NCBI GenBank assembly: GCA_017302015.1
Contig: JAFLEE010000096.1
Location: 1 to 18,762, forward strand
DNA: 18,762 bases
Direction: 5' to 3'
Origin: Spirochaetota bacterium
GTDB taxonomy: Bacteria; Spirochaetota; UBA12135; COTS27; JAFLEE01
Below, in pieces: positions 1-7,885 of this stretch. The notes beneath the pieces were generated by a model. The model worked only from the letters and a program-made list of their open reading frames with translations, was not told the origin of the DNA and did no database searches. The translations under genes and the position numbers were made by a program. Positions within the stretch are counted from its first letter, which is position 1; each line of letters starts with the position of its first letter.

Positions 1-27
1 GGGTGGGGATGGGAACTGGGGCCTGGG

Positions 28-73
28 TAATTCGCACAGAATTAAGAGAATCATCCTAATTCTGTTAGAATTA
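28..73. promoter_or_regulatory. Tandem pair of 17-bp palindromic operator-like sites overlapping a putative promoter
   Basis: Two copies of the pattern TAATTC-N5-GAATTA lie at 28-44 and 57-73, with identical half-sites, different 5-bp centres and a centre-to-centre distance of 29 bp. The right half of the first site and the left half of the second also form a perfect 9-bp inverted repeat (36-44 and 57-65). A possible sigma-70 promoter is embedded: TTAAGA at 42-47, an 18-bp spacer and TAGAAT at 66-71, so a bound protein would cover both boxes. The block is AT-rich in an otherwise GC-rich window. Seen: the repeats. Inferred: they are binding sites of a dimeric repressor controlling the lipoprotein gene downstream. 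The regulator is unknown. Confidence 0.6.
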
Positions 74-162
74 TGAATACCCCGCCCCCAAAAAAAAATT
101 TTCCCCATCCCCCTCTCCCTCCCGTTCCCAATCCTATCCCACACCCCGCTTAAGTCCGCCCC

Positions 163-1170
163 ATGCGCCCCAGCGATCCCCTCTCCATCGTTTTCCTTGT
201 TCTCGTTGCCTGCCACTCCCCATCCCCCACCCAGCCCAGCTTCTCGTGGAAATGGACGGCGGCTCCCAAGGCGCTCGTCATGACGAAAGAAGACAATCTC
301 TATGAAGGCCGGGCCATCGGATCCCCGGAAGTGATCCAAGAGGCGGACGGCTTCCGCATGGTCTACGCCCAGGGGGGCAAGGACGATAAGGGCCGCATCG
401 GCATGGCCACGTCCTCCGACGGGGTCGCGTGGTCCAAATTCGGCGGCGGCGCTCCGGTCTTCGATGTCGGCCCCGCAGGCGCATGGGACTCCTGGTTCCT
501 CGATACCCCCTGCCTCGCGAAAGCGGGCGGTGTCTACCACCTCTATTATTTCGGTTCCCGGTCCAACGGCACCCCCGGCGCGTCCATCGGCTTGGCGACC
601 ACCACCGATGGCACCCATTTCACCCGATCGGCGTCCAACCCCGTGCTCGGTCCGGGCCCCAGCAACGCCTGGGACGGCAATTGGGTTGAATCTCCCGTGG
701 TTTTGGTAGAGGGGGGCGCCTGGAAGATGTACTACACGGGGATCGACGCCAAGTGGCAGATCCGAATCGGGCTCGCGACTTCCACCGACGGGGTCCTCTG
801 GACGAAGTACTCGGGGAACCCCGTTTTGGATGTGGGGAAAACCGGTGCTTGGGATGATTTCGCGGCGGCCGTCCCCGCCGTGCTGAAAAAGGGGTCCACC
901 TGGCAGATCTTCTATTGTTCCCTCTCCCATGCCGAAGCGATCCTCGGTATGCGTGCGCCGAAGATCGGCTATGCCGCTTCGGCCGATGGACTCCAATGGA
1001 CTCGCTACGAAGGCAATCCCATCCTCACCGCTTGGGATATCTACCTCCAGCCCGACGGTCCCTATAACCCCTGCGCGCTCTTCGACGAGAAAGCCGGGCA
1101 ATACAAAATGTGGTACGAGACCGGGACGGGGTTCGGGATGGCCACGGCCCCCGCGATTCCCGGCATCTGA
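163..1170 (+). CDS. GH43-fold five-bladed beta-propeller lipoprotein (putative glycosidase or glycan-binding protein)
   Basis: The 335-aa product begins with a hydrophobic segment ending in the lipobox LVAC (Cys17), so it should be lipidated and anchored in the envelope. The rest is built from repeated propeller blades with the pattern G-h-A-T-S-x-D-G-x-x-W-(S/T)-x-(F/Y), followed by N-P-V-L and G-A-W-D. Copies start near residues 80, 142, 202 and 268. This is typical of the GH43/GH32/GH130-type beta-propeller (arabinanase, levansucrase and invertase-like folds) found in polysaccharide degraders. I cannot assign catalytic acids with confidence, so it may be an enzyme or a carbohydrate-binding relative. 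No Shine-Dalgarno sequence is visible before the ATG; the start is chosen because it gives the intact lipoprotein signal. The gene stands behind the tandem palindromes at 28-73 and has about 85 nt of C-rich leader containing a 9-A run. The substrate is unknown. Confidence 0.8.
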   Translation: MRPSDPLSIVFLVLVACHSPSPTQPSFSWKWTAAPKALVMTKEDNLYEGRAIGSPEVIQEADGFRMVYAQGGKDDKGRIGMATSSDGVAWSKFGGGAPVFDVGPAGAWDSWFLDTPCLAKAGGVYHLYYFGSRSNGTPGASIGLATTTDGTHFTRSASNPVLGPGPSNAWDGNWVESPVVLVEGGAWKMYYTGIDAKWQIRIGLATSTDGVLWTKYSGNPVLDVGKTGAWDDFAAAVPAVLKKGSTWQIFYCSLSHAEAILGMRAPKIGYAASADGLQWTRYEGNPILTAWDIYLQPDGPYNPCALFDEKAGQYKMWYETGTGFGMATAPAIPGI

Positions 1171-1183
1171 ACCCGCCCGTCTT

Positions 1184-1212
1184 TTGAAGGAAAGGCCGTC
1201 TGACCCTAAAAT
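1184..1212 (+). promoter_or_regulatory. Putative sigma-70 promoter of the ModF-like gene
   Basis: TTGAAG (1184-1189), a 17-bp spacer and TAAAAT (1207-1212) fit a housekeeping promoter: four of six matches at -35, five of six at -10, and ideal spacing. The -10 box sits inside a small inverted repeat, CCCTA-AAA-TAGGG (1204-1216). Transcription would start near 1219, leaving almost no 5' leader for the next gene. This is pattern-based only. Confidence 0.5.
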
Positions 1213-1233
1213 AGGGCCTTGAAAAAATCCCCG

Positions 1234-2625
1234 ATGATGGTTTCTCCGGGCGAGTTCCTCCTCTGCCCGTGCGACCTCACCCCCGCCCTGCGCTTGGAAC
1301 TCTGCGCCCTATTCCCTCCCGCCGCCGCGGCGTTGATCGAGGAGATCTCCTTCGAGGCCCAGGAGCGCTTCCTCGACCTCGAGCGGCGTTTCGATGACGG
1401 CGATTTTACGGAGGGGGGAATTTGGGAGGGGACGCCCCTGCGCGATTTCCTCCACGGCTACACCGCCGAAAAACCCGCCCCCGCGTCGCGCGGGCCCATG
1501 GACCCCGCCATCGCCGATTGGGTCGATCGCCTCTCGCTCGCCCCGCACCTTCCGCGGGGGATCAAGTTCCTCTCCACCGGCGAGTTCCGCAAGGCGCTCC
1601 TCATCCGGGCCATCCATTCGGGCACGCCCGCGATCCTGCTCCACGAGGTCTATGAAGGCCTCGACACCGAGAGCCGCCGCCATTTCACCGCGTGGCTCGA
1701 GGGACAAGCGGAACGTGGGATCGAGGAACGGCCCGCCCTCATCTTCCTCACCCGCAATCCGGAATCGGCGCCGCCCATGTTCCGCCGGATGCTCACGCGG
1801 GTCGACGGGGGTTGGGCCCTCGGCGAACGCCCCGATCCCGGCGCCGGAAGCGGCGGAAACGCGGCGGGCTCGCTGGCCCTCGATCTCCCGATCCCGACGA
1901 CGAGGATCCCTTCAAGGTCCCTCGTGGCGATGCGCGGGGTGCGCGTGCATTATGGCGAGCGCCCCGTGATCGACCGCCTCGACCTCGACGTCGCCACGGG
2001 GGACCATACGCTCATCCTCGGGCCCAACGGCAGCGGTAAGACGACCCTCGTGAACCTCATCACCGGCGATTGCCCCCAGGTCTACGCCAACGATGTCTCG
2101 CTCTTCGGCCGCCGGCGCGGCACGGGCGAAACGATCTGGGAGATCAAGGCCCGCCTCGGCCATGTCTCCCAGGCGCTCCACCTGGATTACTTGCATCGGG
2201 GGAACACGAGCCTCGTGAACGTGCTCGTTTCCGGCTTCCACGACAGCATCGGTCTCTACGAGGAGGCGAGTTTCGACCAGGGGCAGACCGCCCTGCGCTG
2301 GCTCGAGGCCTTGGGCCTCGCGGATCGCAAGAACGCGGGCTTCGGGGAACTCCCCTACGGCGAGCAGCGGCTCCTGCTCGTGGCGCGGGCGGCCATCAAA
2401 TCCCCCGAACTCCTCATCCTCGACGAGGCCTGCCAGGGGCTCGAGCGGGGGGTGCGCCGCCGGGTGCTCGATTTCGTGGATCGCCTCGCCGCGGCGAAAT
2501 GCACGACGGTCCTTTCCATCACCCACGACCCCGAGGAATACCTCGCCTGCTCCCGGCAAACCTTGATGCTTTGGCCCAACGGGATCGGAAAAGAGCCCGC
2601 CTGGCGCCTCCTCAAGACTCCCTGA
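1234..2625 (+). CDS. ModF-type tandem ABC ATPase with degenerate first nucleotide-binding domain
   Basis: The protein (about 463 aa) has two ABC ATPase halves in one chain and aligns by eye with E. coli ModF, including the shared stretches LFGRRRG-GETIW and HLDY. Numbering below is from the in-frame TTG at 1219. The second half is complete: Walker A GPNGSGKTT (268-276), signature LPYGEQR (378-384), Walker B LLILDEA (398-404) and H-loop His436. The first half keeps a good signature (STGEFRK, 119-125) but has no Walker A, and its Walker B carries His142 in place of the catalytic Asp. It therefore looks like a one-site ATPase. No transmembrane segment and no molybdate genes (modABC) are nearby, so its partner and role are unclear. 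Start: no Shine-Dalgarno sequence is visible. I prefer ATG 1234 (or 1237) because TTG 1219 coincides with the predicted transcription start. Confidence 0.85.
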   Translation: MMVSPGEFLLCPCDLTPALRLELCALFPPAAAALIEEISFEAQERFLDLERRFDDGDFTEGGIWEGTPLRDFLHGYTAEKPAPASRGPMDPAIADWVDRLSLAPHLPRGIKFLSTGEFRKALLIRAIHSGTPAILLHEVYEGLDTESRRHFTAWLEGQAERGIEERPALIFLTRNPESAPPMFRRMLTRVDGGWALGERPDPGAGSGGNAAGSLALDLPIPTTRIPSRSLVAMRGVRVHYGERPVIDRLDLDVATGDHTLILGPNGSGKTTLVNLITGDCPQVYANDVSLFGRRRGTGETIWEIKARLGHVSQALHLDYLHRGNTSLVNVLVSGFHDSIGLYEEASFDQGQTALRWLEALGLADRKNAGFGELPYGEQRLLLVARAAIKSPELLILDEACQGLERGVRRRVLDFVDRLAAAKCTTVLSITHDPEEYLACSRQTLMLWPNGIGKEPAWRLLKTP

Positions 2626-2639
2626 TCGTTTCACCGAAG

Positions 2640-2671
2640 GAACCGGATACAAGAAATCGAGGATCCGGTTC
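2640..2671. repeat. Perfect 9-bp inverted repeat between the ModF-like and GH99-like genes
   Basis: GAACCGGAT (2640-2648) and ATCCGGTTC (2663-2671) are exact reverse complements separated by 14 nt, starting 14 nt after the ModF-like stop codon. No T-tract follows, so it is a poor Rho-independent terminator. It lies 23 bp upstream of a TATGAT hexamer (2695-2700), so an operator for the downstream gene is equally possible. Confidence 0.5.
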
Positions 2672-2694
2672 AAACCCCTGCCGTTGAAATGGAC

Positions 2695-2877
2695 TATGAT
2701 AAATCCGTGCAAGTGCTTTGCTCCGCGCGTCCGACTTCTGCGGAGGGTCGCAGGATAGGGCGCAAGCCTCGCCCCTTCATGGGAAGGTTCGACCCAAGCA
2801 CCGGCGTTTGGCACCGCGGTGACTCGGGAATCCCGGGAATCGATCCTTATCCGCGTCGCAGAATAAAAGGAGACACC
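2695..2877 (+). promoter_or_regulatory. Possible promoter and long hairpin-containing leader of the GH99-like gene
   Basis: A TATGAT hexamer at 2695-2700 is a candidate -10 box, though no good -35 box is present. If used, the GH99-like mRNA has a leader of about 170 nt. Small hairpins can be drawn: CTCCGC (2721-2726) with GCGGAG (2740-2745), and GGGCG (2758-2762) with CGCCC (2770-2774). A 10-bp palindrome, CACCGCGGTG, occupies 2812-2821. CGGGAATC is repeated in tandem at 2824-2831 and 2833-2840. The leader ends in a strong ribosome binding site (AGGAG). I do not recognise a known riboswitch core. Confidence 0.35.
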
Positions 2878-4605
2878 ATGAAGATAGGCCATCGCATCCT
2901 ACCGACCGTCCTCGGCGCCTGGGCGCTCCTTTCGGCCGAGACCAAGGTCTGGGAGAAAGAAGGCGTTCCGCCGCCCCAGCCCTTGGCGACCCGGGTGAGC
3001 GTGGGCGCCTATATTTTCCCGGGCTGGTATCGGGATGCCGGAAGGGGCGACGTGCCCTATTTTTCCCATGACGAGCAGAGCGAGTGGAAGCGCAACGTCA
3101 TGAAGGTGCCGGGGCCCCGACCGCTCCTCGGCTTCTACGACGACTCGCTCCCCGAGGTGAATGATTGGCACATCAAATGGGCCCTCGAGCATGGCGTGAG
3201 TTATTTCGTCTTCGACTGGTACTGGAACGCCGGGGAGAAGCGCCTGGCGCGCAGCCTCGAACGGGGCTTCCTGAAGGCCAAGTATGCCCCCCAGATGAAG
3301 TTCTGCGTCAATTGGTGCAACCACGGCCTCGACTGGAAGGCCACGACCAACGGACGCCTGGAGTTCGGCCAGGAACGCCTCGTCTCCATGATCGAGTACT
3401 GCGCCGATACCTACTTCAAATTGCCCAACCACCTTTCCATCGACGGGCGGCCGGTCTTCATGATCTATGAGGTGGGCCCCGTCATCAAGGCCTGCGGCGG
3501 AGCGGAGGGCTTCAAGAAGGCCCTCGCCGCGATGAACGCCGTGATGAAGTCGCGCCACCTGAAAGACCTCTACCTGGTCTATATGGACCGCTACGACGGC
3601 GCCGAAACCCGCGCCGCGGGGCTCGATGCCCTGACCGCCTATGTCTGGCTCGGCGCCGATCCCTCTTCGGCGTACGAGTGGCGGGGCGGCCAATGCCTCC
3701 CCTACGCGGAGATGCCCGCCTATTACCTCTTCAAGTGGCGCCAACTCGTGGCGAGCGCGCCGCCGCCCTACATCCTTCCCATCGGCAGCGATTGGGATAA
3801 CCGGCCCCGAAACGGCGCCAAGGCCTGCTTCTACACCGGGCGCACGCCGGGGGCCTTCAAGGGGATGCTCTCCGAGAGCCTGCGCTTCGTCGACAAGCGC
3901 ATGAATCTGGCCCTCATCGAGGCGTGGAACGAATGGGGGGAGGGCAGTTATATCGAGCCCGACCGGCGCTACCAATTCGGCCTCCTCGAAGCCGTGGCGG
4001 AGGTCTTCGGGACGCGCGCCGCGTCCCACGTGGATTGGGTGCCCTCCGCGGCCAAGGTGCGAAGCTATAGCGTGCTGAGCGACGCCGAATTGGCCCAGGC
4101 GAAGGCCGCTGAAACGAACGCCTATCCCGACCCGCCCCTGGCCCTGAAGGCCTTTTCCGCCTCGGTCGACAAGCCCCTCCCGGCTAAGGATCCCCTCCTC
4201 GCCTGGGAGTTTTCGGCGGGGAAGGAGGGATGGACCGGGTTCTATCTCGATGCCCTCGAAGCCCAGGGCGGCCTGCTCACCGGCGTGGTCAACGGCGATG
4301 ATCCGAAAATCCTGCGGGATGGTCTCGCCCTCCCCGTCGATTCCATCGGGACCCTCGCCGTGCGCCTTCGCGTCAGCCCGGGGCTCAACCCCGTCGAGGT
4401 TTTCTGGGCCACGGCCGAAGAACCCAAGGAATCTCCCGTGCGGTGCACGCGCTTCGCCCTGGAGACGGATGGAGCGTGGCATACCTACCAGGTCGCCCCG
4501 ATCCGCGCCGACGCCTGGAAGGGATCGCTTAAACTCCTGCGCCTGGATGTGGGCCGCTCGGGCGACCGGGTGGAATACGACTGGATCCGGCTCTACCGGA
4601 AATAG
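2878..4605 (+). CDS. Secreted WbsX/GH99-like glycan-active protein with C-terminal beta-sandwich
   Basis: The 575-aa protein starts with a basic and hydrophobic segment (1-20, likely cleavage after LSA), consistent with export. Residues about 40-380 resemble the WbsX/GH99-like TIM-barrel family: GAYIFPGWY (43-51), YFVFDWYWN (109-117), DGRPVFMIY (189-197) and the hallmark EAWNEWGEGSYIEP (348-361), whose acidic residues are the probable catalytic ones. GH99 enzymes are endo-acting alpha-mannan hydrolases; WbsX-like proteins are also found at polysaccharide loci with unproven reactions. Residues about 438-575 form a predicted beta-sandwich resembling a carbohydrate-binding or laminin-G-like module. 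An upstream in-frame ATG (2689) would add 63 residues of low-complexity leader; the start at 2878 is chosen for its AGGAG ribosome site and signal peptide. Substrate is not determinable from sequence alone. Confidence 0.85.
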   Translation: MKIGHRILPTVLGAWALLSAETKVWEKEGVPPPQPLATRVSVGAYIFPGWYRDAGRGDVPYFSHDEQSEWKRNVMKVPGPRPLLGFYDDSLPEVNDWHIKWALEHGVSYFVFDWYWNAGEKRLARSLERGFLKAKYAPQMKFCVNWCNHGLDWKATTNGRLEFGQERLVSMIEYCADTYFKLPNHLSIDGRPVFMIYEVGPVIKACGGAEGFKKALAAMNAVMKSRHLKDLYLVYMDRYDGAETRAAGLDALTAYVWLGADPSSAYEWRGGQCLPYAEMPAYYLFKWRQLVASAPPPYILPIGSDWDNRPRNGAKACFYTGRTPGAFKGMLSESLRFVDKRMNLALIEAWNEWGEGSYIEPDRRYQFGLLEAVAEVFGTRAASHVDWVPSAAKVRSYSVLSDAELAQAKAAETNAYPDPPLALKAFSASVDKPLPAKDPLLAWEFSAGKEGWTGFYLDALEAQGGLLTGVVNGDDPKILRDGLALPVDSIGTLAVRLRVSPGLNPVEVFWATAEEPKESPVRCTRFALETDGAWHTYQVAPIRADAWKGSLKLLRLDVGRSGDRVEYDWIRLYRK

Positions 4606-4738
4606 GTGGATGCGATACGGCTGGAATAGGCCCCGTGCCCGGTGCACCACGCATGACCCGATCCCTCAGAATCGCTCCCGGGACCTTCCGGGGATGCCTG
4701 CTCGGGGGGCGGGTAAAAAAGGAAGCCGAGCCCCTCGC

Positions 4739-6088
4739 CTATTGGCACGTCAGGGGATCGATGTCGAGGTGCCCCTTCTGAAACGGGATCTCCATCCATG
4801 GATCCCCGGTTTTGAGGCAAAACTCGAAGAGACGACGTGAGTAATCCAGGACGAGGCCGCGGTAGGCGGCGGACCCCGCGAGGTTTTCGGTCTCGAAGGG
4901 GTCCTCCTCCATATTGAAGAGGTTCATGGCCTCGCGGCGCAGGAATTTCTCGGTAGGCCGTTTGCCCATCAGGGGTAGGCCCTTGTTTTTAATGCATTGC
5001 CAAGTCGGGCTTCGGAAGAGGTCCGTCGGCAAGGGCGAAGGAAGTTCCGGCGCGCAGTGGTAGATGAATTTATAGCGCCGCCCCCGGAGGATCCGGTAGG
5101 GATTGTAATTGCGCACCTCGTGGAACGTGTGGGAGAGGAATGTTTCATCCCAGCCCGGGGCATCGGGATGATCGAGGATCGGCAGGAGGGAGCGCCCCTG
5201 GAGGCCCGCGGGCTGGGGAACCCCGCACCAATCGTAGAGCGTCGGGGCGATGTCGACCCAATTCATGAGCGCCCGGTGGCGTCCCCCGCGGTTTGCGAGG
5301 TCGGGGGTGTCGATGAGGAAGGGGCAATGGTGGCCGGAATCGAAACTCGAGGCCTTGGCCCCGGGGAAGGGCATGCCGTGGTCGCTGGTGACGATGACCA
5401 TCGTGTCCTTCTCCCGGCCGGCCTTCTTGAGTTCCTCCAGCACCAGGCCCACCCCATGGTCGAAACGCGAGATCGCCTCGTAGTATTGGGAAAGATCCCG
5501 GCGCACCTCGATTTCGTCGGGCAGGAAGCCCGGCACGGGCACGCGCTCCGGTTCATAGCGGGGCGGGTCGAAACCCTCGATCTCGAAATCGTTGCGGAAT
5601 CCGTGGTCGGGCCCGCGCCGGTGGGGATCGCCGAAGGCGACGTGGAGGTAGAAGTTCCGCTGGCCGCATTCCGCGAAAAAGCCGGCGGTGCTGCGGCGCA
5701 AGCGGTGGAGGTCGTAGACGTGGCCGATCTCCTGGTAGGCGAACGGGTAGGACTCCATCGGGGCGACATGGGATTTCCCCACGATCCCGCTGAAGAGCCC
5801 GGCGTCCGAGAAGACCTTGGGCACCGTGGCCACGCCGGACCGGGTGCGGAAGGGTTCCTGGTCATGGCAATGGCCGTACTGTCCATGGGTGTGGCTGTGG
5901 AGCCCCGTGAGGATGCACGCCCGGCTCGCGGCGCAGGAGGGCGAGGTGCAGAAGGCGTGATCGAAGGTCAGGGCCCTCCGGGCGAACGCATCGATGTGGG
6001 GCGTCGAGATCACGCGATCCCCGTAGGCATCGGCGATCAGGCCCCAATCATCGGCGATGATCAATACGGCGTTCTTGTGGTTGGCCAT
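4739..6088 (-). CDS. Type I sulfatase, heparan N-sulfatase (SGSH/S1_8)-like, apparently cytoplasmic
   Basis: The 449-aa protein resembles N-sulfoglucosamine sulfohydrolase over nearly its full length. It has the metal-binding Asp13-Asp14, the modification motif C-A-A-S-R (Cys52-Arg56, fitting C-x-[PA]-x-R), a TGLHSHTHGQYGH block after it, GKSHVAPMESYPF (104-116), AFGDPHRRG (151-159) and SDHG (235-238). Cys52 would have to be oxidised to formylglycine by a maturase not seen here. It has no signal peptide, which is unusual for this family: it begins MANHKNAVLIIADDWG, directly at the first core strand. An upstream in-frame ATG would add 43 residues without a signal. The start used has a GGAGG site. 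It overlaps the end of the GH49-like gene by 28 bp, so translation is probably coupled. The true substrate may be any sulfated (O- or N-) sugar. Confidence 0.9.
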   Translation of the reverse strand: MANHKNAVLIIADDWGLIADAYGDRVISTPHIDAFARRALTFDHAFCTSPSCAASRACILTGLHSHTHGQYGHCHDQEPFRTRSGVATVPKVFSDAGLFSGIVGKSHVAPMESYPFAYQEIGHVYDLHRLRRSTAGFFAECGQRNFYLHVAFGDPHRRGPDHGFRNDFEIEGFDPPRYEPERVPVPGFLPDEIEVRRDLSQYYEAISRFDHGVGLVLEELKKAGREKDTMVIVTSDHGMPFPGAKASSFDSGHHCPFLIDTPDLANRGGRHRALMNWVDIAPTLYDWCGVPQPAGLQGRSLLPILDHPDAPGWDETFLSHTFHEVRNYNPYRILRGRRYKFIYHCAPELPSPLPTDLFRSPTWQCIKNKGLPLMGKRPTEKFLRREAMNLFNMEEDPFETENLAGSAAYRGLVLDYSRRLFEFCLKTGDPWMEIPFQKGHLDIDPLTCQ

Positions 6089-7725
6089 GCTGCATCCTCC
6101 GGGAACTCGATCTCCCGGGTGGTGGCGGGGTCGATGGAAAAAGTGGATCCTCGATTGCTTCGGGTGACCGGAACTCCCCCGATGCGAAGGTTCTCGAACC
6201 GGACCTTCTGGACCCAAAAGGTTTCCCCCGAGGGCGAAGCCCCCCCGGCCCCTTGGATCAGGCTTCTCCCGCTCATCGCGGCGACGCTCACGTCCTGGAG
6301 GAGGAGATCCCCCAGTGATCCCACTTTTCCGTCGGGCTCCGGCTTTGCCAGGACCGCGCCGCCGGCGCCGGTGTAGGGCTTGAGATTGACGAGGCCCGGG
6401 ATGGAGCCCTCGATGCGGATATTCCGCAGGCGGGTGGTGGGACTGCCGCCGTATCCGTACGGCCGGTAATCGAACTTCACCTGGGAAGCGACGAGGCCAT
6501 TATTGTTCCCGAGGGCGGTCCACTCGGGGTGGATGAGGTCGAGGTCCTCGAGCAGGGAGGCGCCCGAGCGGTAGGTGTTCCCCTCTCCCCAACCGTAGGT
6601 CAGAACGGCGCCGTTATGGCCCGGCCAGAGGACCACGTTGCTCACGTGGATATTGAAGTTATAGAAGAAATCGTCCACCGCCCTCAGGAAGGAGTTTCGG
6701 ATGGAGGATCCGCTGCCGACGCGGATCGCGTCGTTATTGCAGTGCCAGCCGAGGAATTTGAGGTTTCGGATCTCGGTCTTCTGGGCGACGATGCCGTGGT
6801 TGGGGGATTCTTGGAGGGTGACGCCGTCGATTCGCGCCTGGTCGCCCAGGAGCACGAGTTGGTGGAACGCTCGGCCGGAGAACCGTGGGTGCCGGCGCCA
6901 AAGATAGGCGCGCCCGCTGAGGACGCCTCGGCCGTAGATTCGCTGGCCCTTCGCCGTTCGGCTCGTCGTTTCGACGAGCCCCTCCACGAAAGATCCCCCC
7001 GCCAAATAGAGCGCCTGGTTCTCGCCCAGATGCAGCACCCCGTCGCGATCGATGGGGTCCCCGCCCACGAATTTCTTCAGGTCGTGGAAGCCGGGCGGGA
7101 AGGCGATCGTGCGGGCGCCGCGCAGGGTCTGCGGGTCGAGATCGCGCCGATAGTTGACGACACCGCCGCTTTCCGGCCCGGGCATTTCGGTTTCCAATGG
7201 GTCGATGAAGACAGCGAGCATATGGCGGATCCACTTGGACCGGGGCGTTTGGTTGTCTTCCCCTTCGAAATGGACGGAGAGGTAGCGGCCGGGGGACTCC
7301 ACCGCGAACCGGCATCCACGGCCGTCCGGCGACTTTTCCATCGCCGGAGCCCCATGGAGCGGGTGGATCGTCACGTCTTGGGCGATATCCCCGAATGTCT
7401 TCACAACGCGAATCTGAAGCGGCCCGCATGCGGGACCATAAGAGACGGCGGCATAGGAGAAGGTCCGCCCTTCGAGTTCGCTCGCCCGGTAGTCCCCCTC
7501 CCCATTGGCCCGAGACAGGAGCACCTGGATCTCCCGTTCCGGCGCCGTACCGGCGCGTATGAAAACCCGATATTTGTCCGATTCTCCGGCTTCGGCGGGG
7601 GCGCGGGTTTGAACGACCTGACCGTGGCCCCCCATGGAAAGGCCGGCGAGGAGCAGCGCCAGGCAAGCGGACGAGACGCGTCCGCTGACGCGGTGGAGTC
7701 CTCCATGGAAGGTCCCTCTTTTCAT
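6061..7725 (-). CDS. Secreted GH49-like right-handed beta-helix glycosidase (dextranase/isopullulanase type)
   Basis: The 554-aa protein has a Sec signal peptide (about 1-36, ending MGGHGQ), an N-terminal beta-sandwich region (about 45-180) and a parallel beta-helix (about 200-520). Helix features resemble GH49: ARTIAFPPGFH (204-214), LYLAGGSFVEG (239-249) and GRGVLSGRAYLW (265-276). Asp332 and the pair Asp351-Asp352 repeat the spacing (0, +19, +20) of the three catalytic aspartates reported for Penicillium dextranase (376/395/396). This supports an inverting alpha-glucan-type hydrolase, but distant members may cut other alpha-linked glycans. GH28 or pectate-lyase-like proteins are the alternative. 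The start at 7725 has GAGGAAACG before it; an ATG seven codons upstream is possible. It is the first gene of an operon with the sulfatase. A minus-strand TAAAAT at 7790-7785 may be its -10 box. Confidence 0.8.
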   Translation of the reverse strand: MKRGTFHGGLHRVSGRVSSACLALLLAGLSMGGHGQVVQTRAPAEAGESDKYRVFIRAGTAPEREIQVLLSRANGEGDYRASELEGRTFSYAAVSYGPACGPLQIRVVKTFGDIAQDVTIHPLHGAPAMEKSPDGRGCRFAVESPGRYLSVHFEGEDNQTPRSKWIRHMLAVFIDPLETEMPGPESGGVVNYRRDLDPQTLRGARTIAFPPGFHDLKKFVGGDPIDRDGVLHLGENQALYLAGGSFVEGLVETTSRTAKGQRIYGRGVLSGRAYLWRRHPRFSGRAFHQLVLLGDQARIDGVTLQESPNHGIVAQKTEIRNLKFLGWHCNNDAIRVGSGSSIRNSFLRAVDDFFYNFNIHVSNVVLWPGHNGAVLTYGWGEGNTYRSGASLLEDLDLIHPEWTALGNNNGLVASQVKFDYRPYGYGGSPTTRLRNIRIEGSIPGLVNLKPYTGAGGAVLAKPEPDGKVGSLGDLLLQDVSVAAMSGRSLIQGAGGASPSGETFWVQKVRFENLRIGGVPVTRSNRGSTFSIDPATTREIEFPEDAAWPTTRTPY

Positions 7726-7885
7726 CGTTTCCTCATGTGGAAGCATCGACTCGTTTCACGGACGGTGCAATGGAAGTTTGATGCATTTTAGGCGATTTTT
7801 GTGTGGAGGATCGCGCCGCGGCTTCGGGGGAAGCAATAATGGTATTCTTTGGGCCCGGTGGCGTTCCGCCGCCAAGGAAGCATCC

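Noticed and set aside
2786-2795. GGTTCGACCC resembling a tRNA/tmRNA T-loop
   Set aside because: The flanking bases do not form the T-stem or an acceptor stem, and no D or anticodon arm is present.
2689-2877. N-terminal extension of the GH99-like protein from ATG 2689
   Set aside because: The added 63 residues look like translated leader, have no ribosome site, and would bury the signal peptide. ATG 2878 has AGGAG and begins a signal peptide.
4700-4731. GCTCGG/CCGAGC inverted repeat in the gap after the GH99-like and sulfatase genes, and CCCGG/CCGGG at 4677-4692
   Set aside because: A 20-nt loop in the first and the absence of a T-tract after either stem make them poor terminators. No convincing terminator is seen between these convergent genes.
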